From NCBI GenBank assembly GCA_965651325.1, contig CBFGSB010000065.1, positions 1 through 15,598 of the forward strand: a stretch of DNA of 15,598 bases, written 5' to 3'. Shown in pieces: positions 1 through 6,772 of the stretch; position 1 is the first letter of the stretch, and every line of letters starts with the position of its first letter. The notes under the pieces were generated by a model that was not told the origin of the DNA, made no database searches, and was given only the letters and a program-made list of their open reading frames with translations. This stretch comes from IDS-8 sp965651325 (GTDB lineage Bacteria; Pseudomonadota; Gammaproteobacteria; Steroidobacterales; Woeseiaceae). The translations under genes were made by a program, and so were the position numbers.

Positions 1-230
1 GCCGCGATCGCGACGTCGAGGTCGTTGGCGAACGCGCGTTCGATGAGATCGTCCAGCGCGGGATCACCGAACTCGTGCCACCAGGCCTTCTCGATTGCCG
101 TTTGCGCGAAATTCACTTCCGCGGCGTTGTGGAATTGCGGCGCCGCCGTGTCCGGAGCTGCATAGTCAGGACCGACGGCGCACGCGCCCAGCCCAAGCGT
201 CGCTGAGAGTAGAACGATGAAACGGGTCAT
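1..230 (-). CDS. RND efflux outer-membrane factor lipoprotein (OprM/NodT type), 5' part only
   Basis: This is the outer-membrane channel subunit of the efflux operon. Only the first 76 codons lie in the window and the gene continues past the left edge. The protein starts MTRFIVLLSATLGLGAC, a short lipoprotein signal with lipobox LGAC and lipidated Cys17. AVGPDY follows at once, the usual beginning of OprM/NodT-family factors. Further on, KAWWHEFGDPALDDLIERA matches the conserved start of the mature domain (WW..F.DP.L..LI..A). The ATG overlaps the pump stop codon (ATGA), and a GAGG ribosome site lies eight bases upstream, so the two are translationally coupled. Family knowledge: trimeric TolC-like channel that docks on the adaptor-pump complex. 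The family call is firm; substrate is unknown. Confidence 0.9.
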   Translation of the reverse strand, partial: MTRFIVLLSATLGLGACAVGPDYAAPDTAAPQFHNAAEVNFAQTAIEKAWWHEFGDPALDDLIERAFANDLDVAIA

Positions 231-3200
231 TGGGTTGCCCTCGAAATGCGCCGCGGCCAGCCGAGCAGCGGTCTGCGCGGCCTGCGCGATACGGTTTCCG
301 GCTCGTCACCCGGCCGCACCGCGCCCGTGAGGCGCCGTACGACCCAGTAGAAGACCGGGGTGAAGAGAAGGCCGAAGAACGTCACGCCGAGCATCCCGGA
401 GAAGACCGCGATACCCATGGCGTGCCGCATTTCCGCGCCGGCGCCGCTCGCGAGCACCAGCGGCACGACGCCCATGATGAACGCCATCGACGTCATCAGG
501 ATCGGGCGCAGCCGCAGCCGGCAGGCCTCGATCACCGCGCTCCAGGTGCTGGCGCCCGCCGCCTCGCGGTCCTTCGCGAACTCGACGATCAGGATCGCGT
601 TCTTGCACGCGAGCCCGACCAGCACGATCAGCCCGATCTGCGTGAAGATGTTGTTGTCGCCGCCGGTCAGCCACACGCCGGTAATCGCGGAGAGCAGCAC
701 CATCGGCACGATCAGGATCACGACCAGCGGCAGGCTCCAGCTTTCATACAGCGCCGCCAGCACGAGGAACGCCAGCAGCACGCACAGCGGGAAGATCCAC
801 ACCGCCGTGTTGCCCGAGAGGATCTGCTGGTAGGTCAGGTCGGTCCACTCGAACTCCATGCCGTTCGGCAGGTTGGCGTTGGCAAGCGCCGCCATCGCCG
901 CCTGCGCTTCGCCCGAGCTGTAGCCCGGTGCCGGCGCGCCGTTGATCTCGGCGGTGAGATAGCCGTTGTAGTGCGGCACGATGTCGGGGCCCGCGGTCTG
1001 ATGGAGCGACACGAAACTTCCCAGGGGCACCATCTGGCCGATGTCGTTACGCACCTTCAGGTTGACCACGTCTTTTGGCTGCAGGCGGAAGTCCATCGCG
1101 GCCTGTGCCTTGACCTGGTAGGTGCGGCCGAACTGGTTGAAGTCGTTGACGTACAGCGAGCCGAGATAGATCTGCATCGTCTCGAACAACTGCTGCAGGT
1201 CGACGCCCTGTGCCTTCGCCTTTTCCCGGTTCACCTCCGCCCGCACCTGCGGCGCGTTGATCTGGAAGCCGGAAAAGAGATTGGTCAGCCCAGGCGTCTG
1301 CCAGCCCGTGCCGATCAGCTTCTGCGTCTCGGCATACAGCGTCTCGAAGCCGAGGCCCGCGCGGTCCTCGATCTGCATGCGGAACCCGCCGATCGCGCCG
1401 AGCCCCATGATCGGCGGCGGCGGAAAGACCGCGACGAACGCCTCCTGGATCGATGCAAACTGCTGGTTCAGCACGCCCGCGATCGCGCCGGCCGACAGCG
1501 CCGGGTCCTCGCGCTCGTCGAAGTCCGACAGCGTGACGAACACGATGCCGGCGTTCGGCGCGTTGACGAAGCCGTTGATCGAGAGCCCCGGGAATGCCAC
1601 GGCGTGCTCGACGCCCGGTTGCTCGAGGGCGATGTCGCCCATGCGCTCGATCACCGCGGTCGTGCGGTCGAGCGTCGCCGCTTCCGGCAATTGCGCGAAG
1701 GCGACAAGGTATTGCTTGTCCTGCTGCGGGATGAAGCCGCCGGGCACACTGTTGAAACCGAGCCACGTCAGGCCGATCAGGCCCGCGAACACGGCTACCG
1801 CGATCCCGGAGCGCCGCAGCATGCGGCCGGTGACGCCCACGTAGCCGCGGGAACCGCGGTCGAACAGCCGGTTAAACGGCCGGAGCAGCCACCCGAAGGC
1901 TCGGTCGATACCGCGCTGCAGGCGGTCCGGACGCGTGCCGTGCTCTTTCAGCAGCACGGCGGAGAGTGCCGGCGACAGGGTCAGCGAGTTGATCGCGGAG
2001 ATCACGGTGCTGATCGCGATCGTGATCGCGAACTGGCGGTAGAACTGGCCGGAGAGACTGCTGATGAACGCCGTCGGCACGAACACGGCCACCAGCACGA
2101 GCGCCGTCGCCACGATCGGCCCCGTCACCTCGCGCATCGCCTGCTTGGTGGCGGCAACCGGTTTGAGGCCTTCGCGAATATTCCGCTCGACGTTCTCGAC
2201 GACGACGATCGCGTCGTCCACGACGATGCCGATGGCAAGCACGAGCCCGAACAGCGACAGCGCGTTCAGCGAGAAGCCCAACAGGTGCATGACCGCCAGC
2301 GTGCCGACCAGCGACACGGGCACCGCGGCCAGCGGGATGATCGACGCCCGCCAGGTCTGCAGGAACAGGACGACCACGAGGACGACCAGCAGCAGCGCCT
2401 CCAGCAGCGTATGCACGACGGCTTCAATGGAGTCGCGCACGAACGTGGTCGGGTCGTAGACGATCTGGTACTCGACGCCGTCGGGGAAGTCAGCCGACAG
2501 CTCGGCCATGCGCGCGCGTATGGACTCGGACAGCTCGAGCGCGTTCGAGCCGGGGCGCTGGAAAATACCGATACCCGCGGCCGGGCGGTTATCGAGGAGC
2601 GAGCGCAGCGCGTAGGTGCTTGCGCCGAGCTCGACGCGGGCGACGTCGTCCAGCCGCACGATCTGGCCGCTCGGCCCCGCTTTCACGACGATATTCTCGA
2701 ACTCTTCCGGGGTAGCCAGCCGACCCTTGGTGTCGATCAGGAGCTGGAACTGCGCGTCGTTGGACGCCGGTGCCGAGCCCAGCTTGCCGGCGGCCACCTG
2801 GATATTCTGCTCGCGGATGGCGTTGACGACGTCGTTCGCCGTCAGGTTGAGCGCCGCGACTTTCTCCGGGTCCAGCCACACGCGCATCGCGTACTCGCCG
2901 GAACCGAACACCTGCGCGTCGCCGACGCCCGGGATGCGCGCCAGCTCGTCGCGCACGCGCAGCATGGCGTAGTTCGACAGGTACAGCATGTCGTAGCGCT
3001 CATCCGGCGATACCAGGTGCACGACCATGGTGAGATTGGGCGACGACTTCTCGGTGACGACGCCGATCTGCTGCACCTCGGACGGCAGCTTCGGCAGCGT
3101 TTGCTGCACCCGGTTCTGCACCTGCTGCTGGGCGGTGTCGAGGTCGGTGCCGAGGCCGAAGGTGATGGTCAGCGTCATTACGCCGTCGGAGGTCGCCATC

Positions 3201-3445
3201 GAGGACATGTAGAGCATGTCCTCGACGCCGTTGACGGCTTGCTCCAGCGGCGACGCCACGGTTTCGGCGATGACCTCGGGGTTCGCACCGGGGTAGGTGG
3301 CGCGCACGACGATCGTGGGCGGCACGACTTCCGGGTATTCGCTGATCGGCAGCTTGTCGAGCGCGATCGCGCCCGAGATGAAGATGATCATCGAGAGTAC
3401 CGCCGCGAAGATCGGGCGCTCGACGAAGAACTGCGAGAAATTCAT
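227..3445 (-). CDS. RND multidrug efflux pump permease (HAE1 family, MexF/OqxB-like)
   Basis: Inner-membrane proton-driven drug exporter, 1072 residues, the usual length for the hydrophobe/amphiphile exporters. It opens MNFSQFFVERPIFAAVLSM (first membrane helix), followed by the periplasmic porter half. Helix 4 has the proton-relay pair Asp410-Asp411 in GIVVDDAIVVVENVERN, and helix 10 has Lys948 in LACKNAILIVEFAKD, so the relay is intact. The second periplasmic half starts near residue 565 (SVPGGFIPQQDKQY), also typical. Membrane helices cluster at 340-560 and 880-1040. The last 30 residues are an Arg/Pro-rich cytoplasmic tail. It lies 42 bases after the adaptor gene with an AAGG site seven bases before ATG. 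The overall pattern is closest to the MexF/OqxB/BpeF branch. Substrate range cannot be read from the sequence. Confidence 0.97.
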   Translation of the reverse strand: MNFSQFFVERPIFAAVLSMIIFISGAIALDKLPISEYPEVVPPTIVVRATYPGANPEVIAETVASPLEQAVNGVEDMLYMSSMATSDGVMTLTITFGLGTDLDTAQQQVQNRVQQTLPKLPSEVQQIGVVTEKSSPNLTMVVHLVSPDERYDMLYLSNYAMLRVRDELARIPGVGDAQVFGSGEYAMRVWLDPEKVAALNLTANDVVNAIREQNIQVAAGKLGSAPASNDAQFQLLIDTKGRLATPEEFENIVVKAGPSGQIVRLDDVARVELGASTYALRSLLDNRPAAGIGIFQRPGSNALELSESIRARMAELSADFPDGVEYQIVYDPTTFVRDSIEAVVHTLLEALLLVVLVVVLFLQTWRASIIPLAAVPVSLVGTLAVMHLLGFSLNALSLFGLVLAIGIVVDDAIVVVENVERNIREGLKPVAATKQAMREVTGPIVATALVLVAVFVPTAFISSLSGQFYRQFAITIAISTVISAINSLTLSPALSAVLLKEHGTRPDRLQRGIDRAFGWLLRPFNRLFDRGSRGYVGVTGRMLRRSGIAVAVFAGLIGLTWLGFNSVPGGFIPQQDKQYLVAFAQLPEAATLDRTTAVIERMGDIALEQPGVEHAVAFPGLSINGFVNAPNAGIVFVTLSDFDEREDPALSAGAIAGVLNQQFASIQEAFVAVFPPPPIMGLGAIGGFRMQIEDRAGLGFETLYAETQKLIGTGWQTPGLTNLFSGFQINAPQVRAEVNREKAKAQGVDLQQLFETMQIYLGSLYVNDFNQFGRTYQVKAQAAMDFRLQPKDVVNLKVRNDIGQMVPLGSFVSLHQTAGPDIVPHYNGYLTAEINGAPAPGYSSGEAQAAMAALANANLPNGMEFEWTDLTYQQILSGNTAVWIFPLCVLLAFLVLAALYESWSLPLVVILIVPMVLLSAITGVWLTGGDNNIFTQIGLIVLVGLACKNAILIVEFAKDREAAGASTWSAVIEACRLRLRPILMTSMAFIMGVVPLVLASGAGAEMRHAMGIAVFSGMLGVTFFGLLFTPVFYWVVRRLTGAVRPGDEPETVSRRPRRPLLGWPRRISRATQ

Positions 3446-3487
3446 GATCAGGCCTTGATGAAGTGAGGTGGGAAGATCCGTTGGAGG

Positions 3488-4660
3488 TCAGAGGCCGGCG
3501 TCCGCGGCGAGCCGTTCCAGCTCACGCGCGTCGCGGTCCATGGCCACCAGCATCGGGGCGACGGTCACACCGGGGCGCACGCGCTGCAGACCGTTCACGA
3601 TCACGCGTTCACCCGCTTGCAGCCCGCTGGTGACGACGCGCAGGTTGTCGACCAGGGGACCGGTCTCCACGGCGCGATATTGCGCGACGTTCTGGTCGTC
3701 GAGCACCAGCACGTACTTCTGGTCGAGGTCGGTGCCAATCGCGCGATCGTCGACCAGCGCCACGGTCTGCTCCTTCGAGCTGACGAGCTTCAGCCGCACG
3801 AAGAGCCCCGGCGTGAAGCGCCCGTCCGCGTTGGCGAGCACCGCGCGTCCGCGGATCGTTCCCGATTCGGGATCGACCCGGTTGTCGAGGAAGTCGAGCC
3901 GCCCTTCGTGCGGGTAGCCTTCCTCGTTGATCAGGCCGACGTAGACCTTGGCGTTGCGCGCGGCGGCCGGGTCCTGGCCTTCCATGAACCGCAGGTAGCT
4001 GTGCTCGTCGGCGTAGAAGTAGGCGTATATCGGCGCGTCGGAGACGAGCGTCGTCAGGAGCGTCGAGCTGTCGACGAGATTGCCGGCCGTCACCAGCGCG
4101 TTCGACACCCGGCCGTCGATCGGTGCCTCGACGGTCGTGAACTCGAGGTCGAGGCGGGCCGCTTCCAGCGCGGCATCGACCGAGGCAAGCCCGGCGGCCG
4201 CGATGGCCTCTGCCGTCGACAGGCTGTCGAACTCCTCGCGCGAGATGGCGTTCTGCTCCATGAGGCGCGCGGCGCGCTCGCGGTTCGAGGTGGCAAGCGC
4301 GAGCTGGGCTTCGGCCCGCTCGTGCTCGGCGGCGAGGCGATCCACCTCGGCCTGGAACGGGCGGGCGTCGATGCGGAACAGGACGTCGCCGGCTTCGACG
4401 CGGCTGCCCTCGTCGAACTGCACGGAGGCGACGTAGCCGCTGACCCGCGGGTGCACCGCGACGGATTCCACCGCCTGCAGGCGCCCGGTGAATTCCTGCC
4501 ATTCGTGGATCGGCTCGACCGCGACCGCGGCGACCGAGACCTGCGGGGCGGGAGGCGCCGCCTGCTGGGGCTCGGCGTTGCTGGCGTCGCAGCCGGCCAG
4601 TGCGACGAACAGGGCGGCGGCCGTGAGGCCGGTGAAGAGCCTGGTGTGGCGCGGGCTCAT
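3488..4660 (-). CDS. RND efflux periplasmic adaptor lipoprotein (membrane fusion protein, MexE/OqxA-like)
   Basis: Adaptor that bridges the inner-membrane pump and outer-membrane channel; first gene of the operon. I place the start at 4660, giving 390 residues: AAGGAG lies six bases upstream, and the protein then begins with a lipoprotein signal (hydrophobic core, lipobox LAGC, Cys24). A longer in-frame start at 4741 would bury this signal behind 27 polar residues. Domains in order: beta-barrel/lipoyl entry WQEFTGRLQAVESVAVHPRV and GYVASVQFDEGSRVEAGDVL (about 50-95), a long Ala/Glu/Arg-rich helical hairpin (about 100-165), lipoyl return FTTVEAPIDGRVS, then barrel and membrane-proximal domains ending in GLQAGERVIVNGLQRVRPG. 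The WxEFTGRL...VRPRVSGY-like entry is typical of the MexE/OqxA branch. It presumably forms trimers or hexamers anchored by lipid in the periplasm. Confidence 0.95.
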   Translation of the reverse strand: MSPRHTRLFTGLTAAALFVALAGCDASNAEPQQAAPPAPQVSVAAVAVEPIHEWQEFTGRLQAVESVAVHPRVSGYVASVQFDEGSRVEAGDVLFRIDARPFQAEVDRLAAEHERAEAQLALATSNRERAARLMEQNAISREEFDSLSTAEAIAAAGLASVDAALEAARLDLEFTTVEAPIDGRVSNALVTAGNLVDSSTLLTTLVSDAPIYAYFYADEHSYLRFMEGQDPAAARNAKVYVGLINEEGYPHEGRLDFLDNRVDPESGTIRGRAVLANADGRFTPGLFVRLKLVSSKEQTVALVDDRAIGTDLDQKYVLVLDDQNVAQYRAVETGPLVDNLRVVTSGLQAGERVIVNGLQRVRPGVTVAPMLVAMDRDARELERLAADAGL

Positions 4661-4666
4661 AAACAA

Positions 4667-4672
4667 CTCCTT
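4667..4672 (-). promoter_or_regulatory. Ribosome binding site deciding the adaptor start
   Basis: AAGGAG on the minus strand, six bases before the ATG at 4660. It is a strong Shine-Dalgarno site and is the reason for preferring the 390-residue adaptor over the longer in-frame version beginning at 4741, which has no comparable site. Confidence 0.75.
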
Positions 4673-4762
4673 GATTTTGCTCGATGGACGGACAGCTTGC
4701 TGGCGATGCCCTTGATTCCGCTGATGATTCATTGCGTGCATCCCTGTGGGGGAAGTGTTACT

Positions 4763-4776
4763 ATACCGTTCGGTAT
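4763..4776. promoter_or_regulatory. Probable TetR operator, perfect 14-bp palindrome
   Basis: ATACCGTTCGGTAT, inverted arms ATACCG and CGGTAT around two bases. It lies in the 170-bp region between the divergent adaptor and TetR genes, just downstream of the predicted start of transcription of the efflux operon, where a bound repressor would block it. Size and symmetry fit a TetR-dimer site. The partner is inferred from position only. Confidence 0.7.
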
Positions 4777-4782
4777 CAACAG

Positions 4783-4804
4783 GTCCGGACGATACAGACC
4801 GGTC
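4783..4804. promoter_or_regulatory. Two further 8-bp palindromes in the efflux/tetR control region
   Basis: GTCCGGAC (4783-4790) and GACCGGTC (4797-4804) are both perfect palindromes. The second lies inside the 17-bp spacer of the predicted efflux promoter and the first touches its -10 box. Their centres are 17 and 14 bp apart from the neighbouring palindromes. GACCGGTC shares an ACCG half with the 14-bp operator but has no spacer. They may be secondary regulator contacts, or chance in G+C-rich DNA. Confidence 0.4.
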
Positions 4805-4817
4805 AGTAACGTGTCAA
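4789..4817 (-). promoter_or_regulatory. Sigma-70-like promoter of the efflux operon
   Basis: On the minus strand a consensus -35 box TTGACA (4817-4812) is followed after exactly 17 bases by TATCGT (4794-4789), four of six matches to the -10 consensus. Transcription would start near 4781 and give a leader of about 120 bases before the adaptor ATG. The spacer holds the GACCGGTC palindrome, and the 14-bp operator lies immediately downstream. No equally good promoter for the tetR gene could be picked out; its signals must lie in the same stretch. Confidence 0.6.
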
Positions 4818-4830
4818 CAGGATTTTTGTC

Positions 4831-5445
4831 ATGAGCGCAAACCCGGGGGAAAAGCAGGTGAGCCGCAAGGGGAAGCGGCCGGCGCGCGAACGCATCTGCG
4901 AAACGGCGCGCGACCTTTTCTACCAGCGCGGTATCCGCGGCGTCGGCGTCGAGCTGATCGCGGCGGAGGCGGGCACCACCAAGATGAGCCTGTACCGCAA
5001 CTTCGCGTCCAAGGACGAGCTGGTGGCGGAGTACCTCTGCGAGCAGGACCGCGCGTTCTGGGAGTGGTGGGACGCCCTGATGGAGCCCTTAAAGGGCCAG
5101 CCGGAGAAGCAGGTCGAGGCGCTGTTCGACGCGCTGCGGCACGCGTGCTGCAATGCGGCGTCGCGAGGCTGCGCTTTCTCGAACGCCGCCGTGGAGCTGC
5201 CGGATGCCGCGCATCCCGGCCGCCAGGTGGTGCTGAAGCATCACGAGAAGGTGCGCCACCGGCTGCGCGAGATCTGCACCGAGATGCAGGCGCGCGACCC
5301 GGAAGCGTTGAGCGATGCGCTGCTGCTCCTGATCTCGGGCGCGTTCATGGCCCGCCTCGTATTCGACGACGGCGAAATTCTCGACTCGGTGGGCAGGACC
5401 GTCAAGGCGCTGCTGCACTCGGACCTGGGGCCGCCCAGGGAGTAG
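4831..5445 (+). CDS. TetR-family transcriptional regulator, probable efflux-operon repressor
   Basis: DNA-binding repressor of 204 residues, divergent from the efflux operon. The N-terminal TetR domain spans about residues 17-65: ARERICETARDLFYQRG, then the helix-turn-helix VELIAAEAGTTKMSLYRNF and SKDELVAEYL. The C-terminal part (about 85-200) is the ligand/dimer domain and contains RGCAFSNAAVEL, a Gly-Cys-x-Phe-x-Asn-Ala-Ala pattern seen in many TetR proteins. There are six cysteines (23, 70, 106, 107, 114, 149), many for its length. ATG at 4831 has AGGA eight bases upstream, next to the -35 box of the opposite promoter. Position next to an RND operon and the palindrome between them suggest it represses the pump and itself. 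Its ligand is unknown. Alternative: a regulator of unrelated genes, less likely given the layout. Confidence 0.93.
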   Translation: MSANPGEKQVSRKGKRPARERICETARDLFYQRGIRGVGVELIAAEAGTTKMSLYRNFASKDELVAEYLCEQDRAFWEWWDALMEPLKGQPEKQVEALFDALRHACCNAASRGCAFSNAAVELPDAAHPGRQVVLKHHEKVRHRLREICTEMQARDPEALSDALLLLISGAFMARLVFDDGEILDSVGRTVKALLHSDLGPPRE

Positions 5446-5467
5446 CGGCCTGGCTATCGGCCGCTAC
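5442..5467. terminator. Two-way hairpin joining the tetR and hutI 3' ends
   Basis: Perfect 9-bp inverted repeat: GTAGCGGCC (5442-5450), 8-base loop, GGCCGCTAC (5459-5467). The tetR stop TAG (5443-5445) lies in the left arm and the hutI stop TAG (5466-5464 on the minus strand) in the right arm, so the hairpin is the whole intergenic junction. Neither side has a T-run, so it may work as a roadblock, as an mRNA 3'-end stabiliser or with Rho, rather than as a classical intrinsic terminator. Confidence 0.5.
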
Positions 5468-6678
5468 GACACGCCCCGGCCTTCGATCAGCAACTCATGC
5501 AGCGGATTCAAGCCGAGCCAGTACGACAGCTCGCGCGGGTGCCCGACCTCCCAGGCCGCGATGTCCGCGCGCTTCCCGGCCTCCAGCGTCCCCCGATCCT
5601 CCAGTCCCAGCGCACGCGCCGCGTCGCGCGTCACCCCCGCCAGGCATTCCTCCGGCGTCAGCTTGAAGAGCGACGCCGCCAGCACCATCGCCGCCTGCAG
5701 CGAGCACACCGGGGAAGTGCCCGGGTTGCAATCGCTGGCGACCGCCATCGGCACCCCCAGCTCGCGCAGCCTCTGCACCGGCGGCAGCTTCGTTTCGCCC
5801 AGCGTCAGGAACGCGCCGGGCAACAGCACCGCCACCGAGCCGGCTTCCGCCAGCGCGGTGATGCCAGCCTCCGAGGTGTACTCGAGGTGATCGGCCGACA
5901 ACGCGCGGTGTTCGGCCGCGAGCTTCGCCCCGCCGCTGTCGCTCAACTGGTCGGCGTGCAGCTTGACGGGTAGCCCCAGCGAGCGCGCCGCCGCGAACAC
6001 CCGCGCGATCTGCGCGTCGGAAAACGCGATGCGCTCGCAGTAGGCGTCGACGGCGTCGACCAGCCCTTCCGCGTGCGCGGCCGGCAGCACGGTCTCCGTG
6101 AGGAACGCAATGTATTCGTCCGCACCGTCCTTGTACTCCGGCGGCAACGTGTGCGCGCCGAGAAAGCTGGTCCTCACGGTCATGCCGAATTCATCGCCCA
6201 GTGCGCGCGCGACGCGCAGCATCTTGAGCTCGGTCTCGAGATCCAGCCCGTAGCCCGACTTGATCTCGACCGTCGCGACGCCCTCGCGCCGCAACGCCGC
6301 AAGTCGGGGGGCGGAGGCGGCCTGCAGCTCGTCTGCGCTCGCCTGCCGGGTAGCGGTGACGGTCGACACGATCCCGCCTCCGGCGCGTGCGATTTCCTCG
6401 TACGTCGCGCCCTGGCGGCGCATTTCGAACTCCGCCGCGCGGTTGCCGGCGAATACGACGTGCGTGTGGCAGTCGATGAGCGCTGGGGTCAACCAGCGCC
6501 CGGCCATGGAGCGGGTCTCCGCCGCGTCCCCGGACGGCAGCTCGGCGGCAGGCCCGATCCAGGCGATCGCGCCGTCAACAATCGCGACCGCGGCATTCTC
6601 GATGGCGCCGAACGGCCCGCCGCCGGCCTGCATGCCGGCGACGTTGGCATCGGTCAGAACAAGGTCCCAGTCGCTCAT
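5464..6678 (-). CDS. hutI: Imidazolonepropionase
   Basis: Third step of histidine breakdown: hydrolyses 4-imidazolone-5-propionate to N-formimino-L-glutamate in the cytoplasm. The 404-residue length is normal for HutI. Amidohydrolase features are all present: metal ligands in DCHTHVVFAGNR (His71, His73), GAHTLPPEY (His176), KLHADQLSDSGG (His241), SADHLEYTS (His264) and the Asp316 segment ASDCNPGTSP. VEIKSGYGLD (138-147) is the substrate-binding motif typical of this enzyme. I chose ATG 6678, which has GGGAG seven bases upstream. A longer frame start at 6714 would run up towards the HutC operator and has no ribosome site. It is transcribed away from the other hut genes, sharing their control region. 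Identification is secure. Confidence 0.97.
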   Translation of the reverse strand: MSDWDLVLTDANVAGMQAGGGPFGAIENAAVAIVDGAIAWIGPAAELPSGDAAETRSMAGRWLTPALIDCHTHVVFAGNRAAEFEMRRQGATYEEIARAGGGIVSTVTATRQASADELQAASAPRLAALRREGVATVEIKSGYGLDLETELKMLRVARALGDEFGMTVRTSFLGAHTLPPEYKDGADEYIAFLTETVLPAAHAEGLVDAVDAYCERIAFSDAQIARVFAAARSLGLPVKLHADQLSDSGGAKLAAEHRALSADHLEYTSEAGITALAEAGSVAVLLPGAFLTLGETKLPPVQRLRELGVPMAVASDCNPGTSPVCSLQAAMVLAASLFKLTPEECLAGVTRDAARALGLEDRGTLEAGKRADIAAWEVGHPRELSYWLGLNPLHELLIEGRGVS

Positions 6679-6723
6679 CGACGCACTCCCGCGGATTGCA
6701 AAGAACGGTAGCATGCATTAGCC

Positions 6724-6733
6724 TGTATATACA
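6724..6733. promoter_or_regulatory. HutC operator between hutI and hutF
   Basis: Perfect palindrome TGTATATACA, an A+T-rich island in G+C-rich DNA. It matches the TGTA-N2-TACA core reported for HutC in pseudomonads. It lies about midway in the 94-bp divergent region, 45 bases before hutI and 39 before hutF, so one bound repressor could cover both promoters. The candidate -10 sequence TATATA (6726-6731) for hutF falls within it, but I could not pair it with a convincing -35. Confidence 0.75.
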
Positions 6734-6772
6734 ACTTGGCGCGCCCCGCCGCGCCGGCCGCGAGGACCATCG

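Noticed and set aside
230..3466. A 1078-codon open frame on the plus strand opposite the RND pump gene
   Set aside because: Its composition is extreme (Arg, His, Asp, Gln-rich with no hydrophobic segments). It mirrors the codon bias of the real minus-strand gene, a well-known antisense shadow in G+C-rich genomes.
6679..6772. Sigma-54 promoter in the hutI-hutF region
   Set aside because: CTTGGCGCG resembles a -24 element, but there is no TTGC-type -12 element at the required spacing.
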